The translations under genes were made by a program, and so were the position numbers. The notes below the pieces were generated by a model, which had not been told where the DNA came from, made no database searches, and saw only the letters and a program-made list of their open reading frames with translations. A stretch of 64,000 nt of DNA from a bacterium (lineage in GTDB: Bacteria > Bacillota_I > Bacilli_A > RF39 > UBA660), in NCBI GenBank assembly GCA_019423565.1, contig JAHZBE010000005.1:1-64000 (forward strand), given 5' to 3'. Positions 1-7,478 of this stretch are shown here, one piece after another. Positions within the stretch are counted from its first letter, which is position 1, and the number at the start of each line of letters is the position of its first letter.

Positions 1-38
1 TTTCAAACATAATTATATTCAACATTCAATTTAAGCAG

Positions 39-65
39 AAAAAAACTAACTATTTTGATAGTTAG
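39..65 (-). terminator. Intrinsic terminator at junction A
   Basis: On the minus strand an 8-bp stem (CTAACTAT / ATAGTTAG) is followed by a run of seven T. It lies downstream of the hairpin at 82-95 (GGACG, loop AAAG, CGTCC) and the CCA-ending hairpin at 116-148. The same order is seen at 7281-7392. Bases 1-38 beyond it show nothing I can name. Confidence 0.7.
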
Positions 66-111
66 TAATCTATTACTCTCTGGACGAAAGCGTCCGAGTT
101 TCCTATCAATC

Positions 112-148
112 TGGTGCGAGTACGAAAGTTATTTCAAACTTTTTTCGC
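112..148 (-). other. Junction A: left end of element 1, att-like core plus CCA-ending hairpin
   Basis: TGGTGC at 112-117 matches the sequence at 7357-7362 and the 3' end of tRNA-Thr at 15687-15692. On the minus strand, bases 148-116 form a hairpin closed by GCGA/TCGC with an inner AAGTT/AACTT stem, and it ends in ACCA like a tRNA acceptor. It aligns over about 42 bases with the hairpin at 7361-7392. A second hairpin (164-178, ATACAA/TTGTAT) precedes it. I read this as the boundary of element 1. The crossover point itself cannot be seen. Confidence 0.5.
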
Positions 149-232
149 TAAAGTAAGTAATCAATACAATGTTTGTATCAATTTCTAATAATATTTTAAC
201 AAATAATGAAAAAAGTAGCAATTCTTTTTATG

Positions 233-1474
233 CTACTTTTTATCATTTTTTGGTGTCATTTTTTTTACTAATCTTGGCCCTTCAACTCTTGGTTCTTTAA
301 TTTCTTGCATAATTGGTGATTCTAAAAGTTTCTTATAATTTTCTAATTGACCATTAATAGACTCTTCATTCATCACTAATTCTTTTTCAGTAGTTGGTTC
401 TTTATCACAAGTTAAGGAGTCATCACTTAATTTTTTCATAAAATCATTCATAACTGATTCTGAATTAAAAATTGAAGATAAATTCTCTAATTTTTGTTTT
501 TCAGTTTCTAATTGTAATTTAATTGCACAAGTGTCTCTTATAATATCTTCTAAATTTTTATCAAATTGCTTTTCTTTTTCATAATCATTAAATTCAGATA
601 TTGCATTATCACCAAGTTCATTATTGATAGTCTTAAATGCAGATGTAAAATTATTTCTTCTTTTTATGCCATAACCACCACAAACTATACCTCCAATGAT
701 AGCTGGAGCTAATGCTCCAAGAAAACTAGTTTGAAATTGTATATTTTCCAGTTGATTTAGATACATAATTGGCATATCATAAAGCAACATAGACATCATT
801 CCACCCATCATGCCAAACTTTAAAATATCAGAAAATCTATTAAATTTATCTCTAACTTCCCAAAATTTTTCTTTTAAAACGCTTTTAGTTGTTGCAACAT
901 CAACCTCTTGTTGTTTTTTTTGCAATATATTATTTATATTTTTAATACTATCATCAATTTCTTCTTTTGTTCTTTCATCTACATCTTTTTCAGTTATGTT
1001 ATAACTTGTTGAAAGAGAATTAATCAAATTTTCATTTGCTGACAAATCATCATAAATTTTCTTTAATATTTTATTTGCACTTCTTAATTTTTCTTTTTCA
1101 ATTTCATATTTTGTAGATTCTTCAATTTTTTCCTTTTGAGTTTTTGAGTTTGAAAATTTTCTCAATCTTTCACGACAGTTTGACTTTCTAGTAAATAATT
1201 CTTCTGCTGTTATTCCAATCAAAGCAGGAATCCCAACAAATAATGGTTGAACTAAATTTAAGGGGATAACTCCAGACTTAATTATACCAGGCATTACTAA
1301 TATAGAAGCAATCCAAGGAAGTATCGAAAAACCCATAACGCAGGTTGCTTTCGTTTCAAAATCATTTGCATTTAATGTTCTTATTTTTTCATTCAAGTCA
1401 TCAATTTTTGAACAATTTTCGTTATGCTCCTCTTCTAACTTTTTTCTTATTTGTTCTGAATCTTTTATTCTCAT
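233..1474 (-). CDS. Coiled-coil membrane protein of unknown function (element 1 cargo)
   Basis: This 413-residue protein is not a family I recognise. It starts with a charged coiled coil (about residues 5-40). Two hydrophobic segments follow (about 45-65 and 72-90), then a long Lys/Glu-rich helical region. Two more hydrophobic segments lie near 220-237 and 248-270 (the second is glycine-rich, GALAPAIIGGIVCGGYG), followed by another coiled coil and a Pro/Lys-rich tail. The start has a GGAGG site just upstream. It is the last gene before junction A and directly follows the relaxase tail, so it is cargo of element 1. Four membrane segments between coiled coils could suit a membrane-remodelling or surface-exclusion role, but that is a guess. 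Confidence 0.6.
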   Translation of the reverse strand: MRIKDSEQIRKKLEEEHNENCSKIDDLNEKIRTLNANDFETKATCVMGFSILPWIASILVMPGIIKSGVIPLNLVQPLFVGIPALIGITAEELFTRKSNCRERLRKFSNSKTQKEKIEESTKYEIEKEKLRSANKILKKIYDDLSANENLINSLSTSYNITEKDVDERTKEEIDDSIKNINNILQKKQQEVDVATTKSVLKEKFWEVRDKFNRFSDILKFGMMGGMMSMLLYDMPIMYLNQLENIQFQTSFLGALAPAIIGGIVCGGYGIKRRNNFTSAFKTINNELGDNAISEFNDYEKEKQFDKNLEDIIRDTCAIKLQLETEKQKLENLSSIFNSESVMNDFMKKLSDDSLTCDKEPTTEKELVMNEESINGQLENYKKLLESPIMQEIKEPRVEGPRLVKKMTPKNDKK

Positions 1475-1513
1475 AAAGTAAACCTCCGTTAATTACTAAT
1501 TATTTTAACATAT

Positions 1514-1825
1514 TTATCTTTCAAAGTCATCATTTTTATCATTATTTTTGTTATTTTGTATCATATTAACATCATTTTCATCAAGTATATTTTCTTCATA
1601 TAAGTCATTTATAAAGTCATCGTATTTATCATTAGAGAAGAATTTGTTTTGTAAAAATTCTATAAACTTTTTCCATAATTCTTTAAAGTAATCAACTATC
1701 TTTTGTAATTCTGATACCTTATCCTCTAACTCATCAATAGTTTCATTGGCATCATTTAAATTATATTCTAATTCTTCAATTCTATCATCACGAGTTTGAA
1801 TTTTCTTTTTTAAGTTTCTAACCTG
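1514..1825 (-). pseudogene. Detached 3' part of the element 1 MobV relaxase gene (frameshift)
   Basis: Downstream of the relaxase stop at 1810, the minus strand stays open in the -1 frame from 1825 to a TAA at 1514. It encodes about 100 residues of coiled coil ending KNDDFER. The intact relaxase of element 2 ends KNRDDFER after a similar coiled coil, so this is the missing C-terminus. I see no slippery heptamer in the overlap (1812-1825), so a one-base indel (real or from assembly) is more likely than programmed frameshifting. The lost part is outside the catalytic domain. Confidence 0.7.
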
Positions 1826-2865
1826 TTAGAGTGTTCTCTTAAGTCATCTTCATATTTTTTTAAGACTATATTTATATCATTTGCATCTCTCAAATTAGAA
1901 GTAGTATCATTAGTTTGTTCTATATATTTTTTTATCTTATCTACATCTTCATTAGAAATAGTGAAGTTGTTTTTATTCATTATTGTAGGTTTTAAATTAT
2001 CAATAATATCATTAATCTCATTAGATTTATTTTGTAATTCATCTGCTTTATTATTTAATTCTTTAAGTTGTTTTTTATATTTTTCTTGTTCTCGCTTAAA
2101 TTTTTTATATTCATTCATATTAGCAACATTAATATCAACATTTCTACCTTCTTCTTTTACTTTAAGAGTGTAGTTAAGGTTATAAATTCTATTAAAGGAA
2201 TTAATACAATATACTCTCATTTTGTCTTGAATTTCTTTTAAACTTACTTTATTAAATACATCAGATTTACCAACTTGTTTTTCCATATCATTTTTCATTC
2301 CATCTTTAAATGGTACACCAACAATATGTAGATGTGGAGAAGGTTCATCAAAATGAATAGTTGCATTTGCTATTTTAAAGTTAGGTACAACTTCTTCTAA
2401 ATCTGATATTTGTTCTTTAAAAACTTCTATCATTTTCTTTTTAAATTTATCATCTTTATCAACCCAAAAGTCCATGTCGCCAAGTTCAATAATAATCTCA
2501 CAAGCAAGATCTCTTTTGTTATTATTTGAGATATGATTAAAATAGTTTTTTATCTTTCTATCATTTCTATTTTGTTTTTCGTTGTATTTAATTCTTGCAT
2601 CTTCAAATAAATCTAGATACAAATTTTTAGTATCTTCTACAATAGAAGAAGTACCTTTAATCATGCAAATTAATTCTTGTTCTTCATCATATTTTCGTAA
2701 ATTATGTTTATCAACTTTTGATAATTGTTGATGATTTTGGATAGCATTATTAGATAGAGAAGTAGTTCCAGTTTCAGTATTTTTTACACTTCTTCTTGCT
2801 TTCTTTGATTTATTTTTATCATTACCTAAATGTAATGAATAAGATAATTCTTCCTTATCATTCAT
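1810..2865 (-). CDS. MobV-family relaxase (Mob/Pre), C-terminus lost by frameshift
   Basis: The relaxase would nick one strand at oriT and start transfer or mobilization. The N-terminal domain has the HN.R motif near residues 54-57 and the family motif HFDEPSPHLHIVG near 170-182, whose histidines bind the metal ion. A coiled coil follows from about residue 255. It is 351 residues long, against roughly 445 for the element 2 copy, because the frame is broken at about 1812-1825. The N-terminus (SYSLHLGNDKNK...) is close to that of element 2. Its start lies 11 bases after AAGGGG and directly follows the oriT-like region, as usual for MobV systems. The catalytic domain is complete, so the product may still work. 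Confidence 0.85.
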   Translation of the reverse strand: MNDKEELSYSLHLGNDKNKSKKARRSVKNTETGTTSLSNNAIQNHQQLSKVDKHNLRKYDEEQELICMIKGTSSIVEDTKNLYLDLFEDARIKYNEKQNRNDRKIKNYFNHISNNNKRDLACEIIIELGDMDFWVDKDDKFKKKMIEVFKEQISDLEEVVPNFKIANATIHFDEPSPHLHIVGVPFKDGMKNDMEKQVGKSDVFNKVSLKEIQDKMRVYCINSFNRIYNLNYTLKVKEEGRNVDINVANMNEYKKFKREQEKYKKQLKELNNKADELQNKSNEINDIIDNLKPTIMNKNNFTISNEDVDKIKKYIEQTNDTTSNLRDANDINIVLKKYEDDLREHSNRLET

Positions 2866-2892
2866 ATTTTTATAACCCCTTTGTAAACAAGA

Positions 2893-3001
2893 GTCCTACT
2901 ATTTATAGTAGGGTCAATTTTGGCTCTGTCAAAATCTCTAACCCCCTATATATTTTGACACAAGCATCAAAATTTGGGGGCTAAGGTTTAGGCAACCTTA
3001 G
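2893..3001 (-). other. Probable oriT of element 1 (overlapping inverted repeats)
   Basis: Just upstream of the relaxase gene are several inverted repeats. There is a hairpin at 2895-2912 (CCTACTAT/ATAGTAGG). Three arms GTCAAAAT (2928-2935), ATTTTGAC (2952-2959) and TCAAAAT (2967-2973) can pair first-with-second or second-with-third. The second pairing is enclosed by CCCCC (2942-2946) and GGGGG (2976-2980). A perfect 8-bp hairpin CTAAGGTT/AACCTTAG follows at 2981-3001. Element 2 has the same set with different bases (12531-12618). Position and shape fit a MobV oriT, which often has mutually exclusive hairpins. The nick site is not identified. Confidence 0.6.
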
Positions 3002-3234
3002 AATCCACCTATCTCCTGCAGTAATATTTCAAAACTTCGTAATAAAATAAAACTACATAAGGCTTCTGATAAAATAGTAAGCACTGCTTATTATTTTATC
3101 TATGAAAATTATTCGCATCTTTTACAAACTATCGTAAGTAAAAGTTCTCATAATTTTATTTAACAATCTATCGCTAATTTCATTTGCTTTGCAAACAAAA
3201 CTTACCACGATTGTTATAACTTTTTTAGAAAAAG
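3002..3234 (-). other. Conserved hairpin-rich intergenic region between recombinase and relaxase
   Basis: No gene is visible here. It holds the motif AAAACTTCGTAATA (3031-3044, also at 12648-12661) and a hairpin with arms ATAAAATA..AAGCA / TGCTT..TATTTTAT. Two more hairpins follow: CTTTTAC/GTAAAAG, and TTTGC/GCAAA (3183-3195). In element 2 the last is TTTAC/GTAAA (12705-12718), a compensatory change. The region may extend oriT or be a structured RNA. Confidence 0.5.
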
Positions 3235-5091
3235 TTAGCAAAAATCTTCTTCATTAACATTATCTGGTATTGTTTCAAATACATCTCTAATGTTAACTTT
3301 TATATCATTAGGATTATTTTTTGTAGCAAACATTCCCATTGATACCCAGTCATTATTTTCATTGTTATTTTCTTGTAATGGAAATATTCTAATTGGTACC
3401 TCATTTTTTTGAAGTGGGAACATATCTAATTTTTCTGTTTCTTTATAAAGTATACCTTTATAAAAATTTACTTCGTAATATTCATTTAATCTACATAAAT
3501 GTTGCATAACTTCTTTGATAGGTAAGTACTCGCTATATCTAATATTTGTTTCAATTCTTATGCCATTAAAATCTAAAACTAAAGGTCTTTTCTTATCAAT
3601 ATAACCTTGCTTATACAATTCTTCAAATTCGCTATAAAAGGTACTTCTAAAATTAACTTGTTTAATATCATAAGTTTTATTGTTAAATTCTAATTCTACA
3701 TCATCAACATATCTCATAATAATATCTGCTTTTGTTTCTCTATCAAGCAAGTTCCAATTTTCGTTAAAAGCATAATAAGATATTGGTAATTTAACTTTAT
3801 TGATAAAGTCCATATCTCTTTTAAGTAATATGTCATCAATAGTAAAGTTTAGTTGTTCTGCTTGTTCATTTTCTAATAGTTTTGAATTGATAAGTTCAAC
3901 TTGTTCTTCAATTATTTTTGTTTCTTCTTTAAATTCCTCTATTGTAAACAATTCATTAACAAATCCCTCTTTTAATCTTTTCTTTTTGTTATTTAATTTC
4001 TTTATTTCTTCTTCTAGTTCATCTTTAGGATTTTCTAATTTATTTTTAAATACTGGTAAAAAGAATTCATTAACGACTGAATCATATTCAAATACATCAT
4101 TTAGAATATGCATTATGGCTTCTTCAATTTTATTTTCTTTAATATTGTTTTTACAATCTTCACACCTATAATAGAAATACCATTTATCATTTTTAACTTT
4201 ATGAGTTGCTCCACCTGCAAGAATTCTTCCACATTTAGGACACTTTAATTTTTGTAAGAAAAGATAAGTTTGTGTTCTCATATAATTTCTAGAATTCTTT
4301 TTCTTTTGTATTTGGCAATTTTCCCATAGTTCTTTACTTACTAATGGTTCTACTACATTTTCATAATAAACTGAATTACCGCTTCTTTTACCAGATACAT
4401 AATCTCCTTTATAAATCTCGTTAGATATGATTTTTAAAATAGTTGTATCTCTCCAATTAGTTTTGCCTAATATTTTTTCCTCGTTATAAATTTTTGCTAT
4501 TTTAACATAAGTACAACCTTCAAAATATAAATTAAATATTCTAATAATAATATCTTTAGTAAGTGGATCTGGTACTAATAATCTATCCACATGTTTATAA
4601 CCTAGTGGTGCTCTTGCTGGAATATGTCCTGCTTTAATTGCTCCAGATAATCCAACTTTCGTCCTTTCACTTGTTCTTTCTATTTCTTGTTGAGATACAC
4701 TCATTAGTATTCTTGAAATCATTTTACCATTAGCATTAGTAGTATTAATATCATCATTAGCACAATCTAAATAAGCATTATTTTCTTCTAAAAATTTAAT
4801 AATATTTTCCCAGTCATATACACTTCTTGTAAGTCTATCCAGTTTTAATACTACAATAGTATTACATTTCTTATCTTTAATATCTTGTAATAGTTCTTCA
4901 AAAGCAGGTCTTTTATTACCAGTTTTAGCACTTATACCAGCATCTTTATAGACTTTATATATTTCATAACCTTTATATTCACACATTGCTCTTAATCGTT
5001 TTTCTTGCTCTGGTAAACTAAATCCTTCTCTTGCTTGATCTTCAGTACTAACTCTAATATAAAGTCCTGCTATTTTCTTTTCTTCATTCAT
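3235..5091 (-). CDS. Large serine recombinase (element 1 integrase)
   Basis: This site-specific recombinase would integrate and excise element 1. Residues 1-150 are the resolvase catalytic domain with nucleophile Ser15 in YIRVSTEDQA and the helix motif LKLDRLTRSV. The recombinase DNA-binding domain follows, then a zinc ribbon (CPKC...CEDC, about residues 285-315) and a coiled coil (about 350-415), the usual order for large serine integrases. It has 618 residues, within the family range. The N-terminal third is nearly identical to the element 2 enzyme and the C-terminus diverges. The gene lies about 20 bases downstream of a strong intrinsic terminator, so its expression is probably limited by read-through. 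Confidence 0.92.
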   Translation of the reverse strand: MNEEKKIAGLYIRVSTEDQAREGFSLPEQEKRLRAMCEYKGYEIYKVYKDAGISAKTGNKRPAFEELLQDIKDKKCNTIVVLKLDRLTRSVYDWENIIKFLEENNAYLDCANDDINTTNANGKMISRILMSVSQQEIERTSERTKVGLSGAIKAGHIPARAPLGYKHVDRLLVPDPLTKDIIIRIFNLYFEGCTYVKIAKIYNEEKILGKTNWRDTTILKIISNEIYKGDYVSGKRSGNSVYYENVVEPLVSKELWENCQIQKKKNSRNYMRTQTYLFLQKLKCPKCGRILAGGATHKVKNDKWYFYYRCEDCKNNIKENKIEEAIMHILNDVFEYDSVVNEFFLPVFKNKLENPKDELEEEIKKLNNKKKRLKEGFVNELFTIEEFKEETKIIEEQVELINSKLLENEQAEQLNFTIDDILLKRDMDFINKVKLPISYYAFNENWNLLDRETKADIIMRYVDDVELEFNNKTYDIKQVNFRSTFYSEFEELYKQGYIDKKRPLVLDFNGIRIETNIRYSEYLPIKEVMQHLCRLNEYYEVNFYKGILYKETEKLDMFPLQKNEVPIRIFPLQENNNENNDWVSMGMFATKNNPNDIKVNIRDVFETIPDNVNEEDFC

Positions 5092-5112
5092 TAAATTTCA
5101 ACTTCTTAATAT

Positions 5113-5156
5113 AAAAAGGTGTCAAAAGTATTAATTGTTTAATACTACTGACACCT
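5113..5156 (-). terminator. Terminator/attenuator before recombinase 1
   Basis: The minus strand forms a 17-bp stem (arms 5140-5156 and 5118-5134, two mismatches) followed by TTTTT. It sits between the 70-residue gene and the recombinase start. Element 2 has the same arrangement at 14697-14751, with the shared string GTCAGTAGTATT in the 5' arm. Confidence 0.8.
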
Positions 5157-5163
5157 TATAATT

Positions 5164-5376
5164 TTATCTTCTCTTTGCAGATTGCATTTGTTTTGAAATA
5201 TAATCGTATTCACTCATTGATTTTTGATTTACATAAGTTATTTTATCATCATTATATTTTCTAGGTGAACCTGTCGTAATGACAGTTTGTCCAAAATCAT
5301 TTTGATTATATCCACAAATTACTCTTTTATTTTGTAATTGTTTCTTTAATAGTAATAAGTATTTTTTTTCTGACAT
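5164..5376 (-). CDS. Small basic protein upstream of recombinase 1
   Basis: This 70-residue Lys/Arg/Gln-rich protein is of unknown family. Its start follows AAGGGGAT at good spacing. It is the first gene after a near-consensus promoter (5402-5430), and its stop lies eight bases before the terminator stem that precedes the recombinase gene. Element 2 has a 25-residue reading frame at the same place. The position suggests a leader gene whose translation could influence termination, or a small directionality factor working with the recombinase. Neither is shown by the sequence. Confidence 0.55.
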   Translation of the reverse strand: MSEKKYLLLLKKQLQNKRVICGYNQNDFGQTVITTGSPRKYNDDKITYVNQKSMSEYDYISKQMQSAKRR

Positions 5377-5401
5377 ATGAAATCCCCTTAATTGATTTCA
5401 T

Positions 5402-5430
5402 ATTCTAACATAAAATGTATTAAGTGTCAA
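5402..5430 (-). promoter_or_regulatory. Sigma-A promoter for the recombinase 1 transcript
   Basis: TTGACA (5425-5430), a 17-base spacer and TAGAAT (5402-5407) on the minus strand face the 70-residue gene and the recombinase. The IS insertion begins just upstream of the -35 box and left the promoter intact. Confidence 0.75.
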
Positions 5431-5431
5431 T

Positions 5432-5447
5432 TTTTGTTAAATATTCT
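5432..5447. repeat. 16-bp direct repeat, left flank of the IS30-like element
   Basis: TTTTGTTAAATATTCT is repeated exactly at 6961-6976. The two copies bracket the inserted sequence. The right copy contains the stop codon of the small gene at 6966-7238, so the left copy is most likely the target duplication. Confidence 0.7.
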
Positions 5448-5531
5448 GTTGTTTAAAAAGTTAAATGCAACTTTTTAACTTGAATTAATAAAACTTGCAT
5501 TTAGTTTTTTAATAGTATTTAATAAATAATC

Positions 5532-5551
5532 AATCAATTGTTTTCTTTTTT
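5532..5551. repeat. Inner 20-bp inverted repeat (left arm; right arm 6751-6770)
   Basis: The 20 bases at 5532-5551 are the exact reverse complement of 6751-6770. The arms flank the transposase gene closely (the right arm starts 4 bp after its stop) but lie well inside the outer repeats. They could be the ends of a shorter IS, or RNA arms that pair across the transposase message. Confidence 0.65.
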
Positions 5552-5573
5552 ATCAAAGAAAGGACGGATAAAT

Positions 5574-6746
5574 ATGAAAAGAAGACTATCTGTAGAAAAC
5601 AGAATGTTGATTGAACAATTATTAAGATTAAATTATAAATTAAAGGATATAGCTTATTATGTTGATTCTACTTCTTCTACTGTATCGAGAGAAATCAAAA
5701 ATAGAAGAATAACTGGTAAAGGTGATTTTAAAGAATGCAATAAAACAAAAAGATTCCCATATGTTTGTAACGGATGCAACATTAAAACTTATTGTCGCAA
5801 AAAGAAATATTATTATAATTACATTAAAGCTCAAAAAAATTATAATTATTTATTAGAAAAGTCTAGAATAGGTATTGATATGTCGATTGATGAAATCGAT
5901 TATTGGAATGATTATTTTAAAGACAAAATTAAAAATAAGAACCAACCTATTTCTCATATTTTTAATAATATTAAAGATAAATTTCCTAGATCAATTCAAA
6001 CATTTTATAATTATGTTCATAAAGGTTATTTTTCAAGCATTAATGATGAAATGCTTCCTAGAGCTTATAGTTATAAACCTAGGAAAAGAACAAATGAAAA
6101 ACCAACTATTAGATTTGATAATGTTATTAGATTTGGTAGAACATTAAAAGATATGAATAAATATATAGAAATTCATCCTAACTCTAATATTGTTGAAATG
6201 GATACTGTTATAGGTAAATTTGAAGATAAAAAATGTATCATGACTCTTTATTTTAGAAATAGTAAACTGATGTTTATGTTTTTAATAGATAAATATAAGC
6301 CTGATTCAGTATCTAATGTTTTTAAAAAAATTAGAAAACAATTAGGATCAGAAATATTTAAGATATTATTTGAAGTAATATTAACAGACAACGGTTGGGA
6401 ATTTTCTAAGCCTGAAGATATTAAATTTGATCAACTAACCGATGAAAAACAAATTAACGTATTCTATTGTGAACCTTATTCTTCTTGGCAAAAAGGTGGA
6501 ATTGAAAGAAATCATGAATTTATAAGATATATTATTCCAAAAGGTATAACTTTTGATAAATTAACTAATGAAAACATTATTGATATGATGAATAACATAA
6601 ATAATGTTTCAAGAAAAAGTTTAAATTTCCATACACCTTTTGAATTATTCAACAATATTTATGGAAATACTATAACAAAAAAACTTCATCTCGTTCCCAT
6701 AAAAAAAGATGAAGTCAATTTGAGTTATAAACTACTCATAAAATAA
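5574..6746 (+). CDS. IS30-family transposase
   Basis: This is the DDE transposase of the insertion. The N-terminus has the IS30-type helix-turn-helix (about residues 5-45, with SSTVSREIKN), then a Cys cluster (CNGCNIKTYC). The integrase-like core has acidic residues in EMDTVIG, LTDNGWEF and GGIERNHE. The start at 5574 is chosen because AAAGGA lies just upstream and it begins with the conserved HTH; an earlier in-frame ATG at 5538 has no site. The length of 390 residues is at the upper end for the family. A possible promoter is TTGCAT (5495-5500), 17 bases, TTTAAT (5518-5523). It is transcribed against the surrounding element genes. Confidence 0.88.
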   Translation: MKRRLSVENRMLIEQLLRLNYKLKDIAYYVDSTSSTVSREIKNRRITGKGDFKECNKTKRFPYVCNGCNIKTYCRKKKYYYNYIKAQKNYNYLLEKSRIGIDMSIDEIDYWNDYFKDKIKNKNQPISHIFNNIKDKFPRSIQTFYNYVHKGYFSSINDEMLPRAYSYKPRKRTNEKPTIRFDNVIRFGRTLKDMNKYIEIHPNSNIVEMDTVIGKFEDKKCIMTLYFRNSKLMFMFLIDKYKPDSVSNVFKKIRKQLGSEIFKILFEVILTDNGWEFSKPEDIKFDQLTDEKQINVFYCEPYSSWQKGGIERNHEFIRYIIPKGITFDKLTNENIIDMMNNINNVSRKSLNFHTPFELFNNIYGNTITKKLHLVPIKKDEVNLSYKLLIK

Positions 6747-6960
6747 ACTAAAAAAAGAAAACAATTGATTAAACAAATTTAACTATTTAAAAGTTGCATT
6801 TAATTTTTGAAAAAATATTCAAAAATCTCTTTTGCATGCAATAATTTCCTTTTTTCATCAATTATTATATATTATTTTAGTAAAAAAACAAGATAAAACT
6901 TGCATTTTACCTTGTTTTTTCAATAATTATATGAAATTTGCATTTACCTATTTAACTAAC

Positions 6961-6976
6961 TTTTGTTAAATATTCT
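6961..6976. repeat. 16-bp direct repeat, right flank of the IS30-like element
   Basis: Exact copy of 5432-5447. It overlaps the last codons and stop of the small conserved gene, which therefore kept its natural end after the insertion. Confidence 0.7.
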
Positions 6977-7238
6977 TTAAATAATTTTCTAATTCAGATA
7001 ATTTAATTTTATTATTTAAGTTTTCTATAAATATCTCATTAGAATAATTAAAAGCTAGGAAAGTTATACCATTAATTATAATTCTGTGTGGTTCTAGATA
7101 TGTAAGATTAGTTTTATCTATCATTCTTAAATTACCATTAATAATTGTTGATTTAACCTTACAAAATTCACATATAAACTCTAATCTCTTTCTTAATGAT
7201 TCTTCCATTCTAACTTCTTGCTTGATAACATTAACCAT
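6966..7238 (-). CDS. Small conserved element protein (copy 1)
   Basis: About 90 residues of unknown family. It is clearly paralogous to the gene at 15309-15584: both share the pattern N.TYLEPHRI.IN...LAFNYSNEI and end KIKLSELE.Y. The motif C.FC in the first third (CEFC here, CDFC in the copy) might bind metal. The ATG at 7238 has GAAAGGA upstream. In both elements it is the first gene at the recombinase end and begins about 25-45 bases after an intrinsic terminator, with no room for its own promoter. It may therefore be made by read-through from the junction transcript. A regulator or recombination accessory factor is plausible but unproven. Confidence 0.65.
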   Translation of the reverse strand: MVNVIKQEVRMEESLRKRLEFICEFCKVKSTIINGNLRMIDKTNLTYLEPHRIIINGITFLAFNYSNEIFIENLNNKIKLSELENYLKNI

Positions 7239-7280
7239 TTTAATCAATCCTTTCTTGAAACGACTTTTTTCTAAACAAGA

Positions 7281-7310
7281 AAAAAATCAATCCTAATTTA
7301 GAATTGATTG
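7281..7310 (-). terminator. Intrinsic terminator at junction B
   Basis: On the minus strand AATCAAT...ATTGATT forms a stem with an inner CTAA/TTAG, followed by TTTTTTT. It is homologous to the terminator at 15621-15646 next to tRNA-Thr. It separates the junction hairpins from the small gene. Confidence 0.7.
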
Positions 7311-7320
7311 TCTATTTATT

Positions 7321-7418
7321 CTCGAAACTTATAAAAAGTTCGAGCGGATTTCCCTATGGTGCGAACGACGAAGTGGTTTACAACTCTTTCGCATAAAGAC
7401 GATTGATTTATATCAATC
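7321..7418 (-). other. Junction B: boundary of elements 1 and 2 with CCA-ending hairpin
   Basis: On the minus strand, in order, there is a hairpin at 7418-7401 (GATTGAT/ATCAATC), then a hairpin at 7392-7361 closed by GCGAA/TTCGC and ending ACCA. Next come the TGGTGC core (7357-7362, plus strand) and a hairpin at 7344-7321 (CTCGAA/TTCGAG). A TATAAT at 7433-7428 could start a transcript across it. The right half matches junction A and the left half matches the element side of the tRNA-Thr junction, as expected where two related elements meet. Confidence 0.55.
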
Positions 7419-7478
7419 ATTGACATAATTATACACCATTTTTATAAATAATTCTATAAATTATTCTTTATATACAAA

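Larger units (their letters stand above)
5448..6960 (+). mobile_element. IS30-like insertion sequence with 27-bp terminal repeats and long target duplication
   Basis: A 1513-bp element is bounded by imperfect 27-bp inverted repeats (5448-5474 and 6934-6960, 22 of 27 identical) directly inside a 16-bp direct repeat. Several TTGCATTTA-like boxes lie near both ends (5462-5470 inverted, 5495-5503, 6794-6802, 6900-6909, 6938-6946) and may bind transposase. A second, perfect 20-bp inverted repeat lies nested inside. IS30-type elements of mycoplasmas such as IS1630 are known, as I recall, for 27-bp ends and long variable duplications, which this resembles. Confidence 0.7.
112..7357. mobile_element. 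Integrative mobilizable element 1 (serine recombinase + MobV)
   Basis: A segment of about 7.2 kb lies between two copies of the TGGTGC junction. Read on the minus strand it has a small conserved gene, an IS30-like insertion, a 70-residue leader gene, a terminator, a large serine recombinase, an oriT-like hairpin region, a MobV relaxase and a membrane protein as cargo. It has no replication protein and no conjugation channel genes, so it would need a helper for transfer. Gene order and non-coding regions match element 2 (7357-15687), so the two are relatives in tandem. The exact ends are inferred. Confidence 0.65.

Noticed and set aside
810..1004. Plus-strand open frames opposite real minus-strand genes (here and throughout the window)
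   Set aside because: They are low-complexity Phe/Leu/Ser-rich translations of the antisense strand with no ribosome site.
1812..1825. Programmed -1 frameshift in the relaxase gene
   Set aside because: There is no X XXY YYZ slippery heptamer in the overlap, and element 2 encodes the same protein in one frame.
5462..6946. TTGCATTTA boxes as a CRISPR-like or iteron array (plasmid origin)
   Set aside because: There are only five copies, in both orientations, clustered at the two ends of the IS and without a replication gene; transposase binding sites are more likely.
7321..7392. Junction hairpin read as a T-box riboswitch because of TTCCCTATGGTGCG
   Set aside because: The T-box core GGTGGNACCGCG is absent, unlike the clear case at 37278-37292; the element fits an attachment junction better.
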